Source of the DNA: Bacteroides faecalis
Lineage (GTDB): Bacteria; Bacteroidota; Bacteroidia; Bacteroidales; Bacteroidaceae
Assembly (NCBI RefSeq): GCF_003865075.1
Contig: NZ_BHWB01000009.1
Coordinates: forward strand, 62,001-126,000
Length of the DNA: 64,000 nucleotides
Direction: 5' to 3'
The notes beneath the pieces were generated by a model. The model was not told the DNA's origin and ran no database searches. It saw only the letters and a list, made by a program, of their open reading frames with translations. Shown piece after piece: positions 63,833-64,000 of the stretch (the stretch's first letter is position 1; every line of letters begins with the position of its first letter). The translations under genes and the position numbers were made by a program.

Positions 63833-64000
63833 ATGAAAATCTATGAGAATAAAATATTGAGAATACTTGGATTTATTTTTATTTGGATTTATGTATTCGG
63901 TGTGGGCATTTGTTTTGCCGGAAGGTGGTATGCCATTGGAATACCGGGAGTGGTTTTATTGCTTGTATGGTTAAATCACAATCTTATAGGTGCTGCTATT
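63833..64000 (+). CDS. Cassette 9: membrane protein, cut by the window edge
   Basis: ATG 26 bp after R8. The 56 visible codons read MKIYENKILRILGFIFIWIYVFGVGICFAGRWYAIGIPGVVLLLVWLNHNL, two hydrophobic helices. The gene continues beyond the window; the family cannot be judged. Confidence 0.55.
   Translation, partial: MKIYENKILRILGFIFIWIYVFGVGICFAGRWYAIGIPGVVLLLVWLNHNLIGAAI

Larger units (their letters stand above)
56466..64000. mobile_element. Second integrative region with recombinase and cassette array (rAID-like), right end outside the window
   Basis: Begins at the tRNA-Ser 3'-end fragment, then a 17-bp inverted repeat, a TetR-type regulator, an operator palindrome, a XerD/IntI-like recombinase and an array of small genes separated by hairpin repeats. 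All genes are on the plus strand. The organisation matches the recombinase-associated acquired interbacterial defence clusters described in Bacteroidales, which gather immunity genes against toxins of competitors. Whether the attachment fragment and the array belong to one element is inferred. Confidence 0.65.

Noticed and set aside
57508..64000. Canonical integron with IntI and attC
   Set aside because: The sites lack the GTTRRRY core, the recombinase does not show the IntI-specific extra helix, and it is co-oriented with the array. Integron-like is as far as the sequence allows.

Overview
The window looks like the chromosome of a gut Bacteroides (phylum Bacteroidota). The evidence is promoters of the TTTG/TAnnTTTG type (clearest before dps, the tRNA and pflB), a full-length hybrid two-component regulator, a NigD-like lipoprotein, a menaquinone operon in Bacteroides style, an IS1380-family insertion and two integrative elements with Bacteroides-type tyrosine recombinases. 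The species cannot be fixed from the sequence alone.

Layout. 0-6.6 kb: a secreted GH78 alpha-L-rhamnosidase, an outer-membrane porin and a DUF5690 MFS carrier, all on the minus strand. 6.75-20.24 kb: an integrative mobilizable element of about 13.5 kb, inserted in the 3' end of a tRNA-Ser(UGA) gene. It carries an integrase, a DUF1016 (YhcG-like) nuclease, a replication/mobilization block (DUF3853, RepA-like ATPase, toprim primase, putative oriT, MobV relaxase), an IS1380 copy and several frameshifted genes. Next to the tRNA it carries an unusual cargo gene that fuses an archaeo-eukaryotic-type prim-pol domain to a DEDDh exonuclease and a zinc ribbon. 20.5-37.5 kb: core genes, namely pyruvate formate-lyase and its activase, a candidate small RNA, GDPD, an ECF sigma factor with a membrane/beta-barrel partner, NigD, divergent oxyR/dps, the men operon (HAD-thioesterase fusion, menF, menD, menB, menC, menE) and DUF488. 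37.5-39 kb: a gene-poor stretch with a six-copy 22-bp tandem repeat and other repeats. 39-55.5 kb: rlmF, a MINPP-like phosphatase, an M48 protease, a CusA/CusC/CusB-type metal efflux operon and a hybrid two-component regulator. 55.6-56.4 kb: the wreck of an older integrase.

56.47 kb to the end: a second integrative region that begins with the same tRNA-Ser 3'-end sequence. It encodes a TetR regulator, then a XerD/IntI-like recombinase behind a palindromic operator, then at least nine small same-strand genes. From the first gene on, each is followed by a related 42-47-nt hairpin repeat. One product is a GAD-like/DUF1851 (Tdi1-like) immunity protein and another resembles Imm30. The layout is that of an integron-like cassette array and matches the recombinase-associated acquired interbacterial defence (rAID) clusters described in Bacteroidales. 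The array runs off the right edge.

The two most unusual items are this cassette array, with its site family and regulation, and the prim-pol/exonuclease fusion in the first element.
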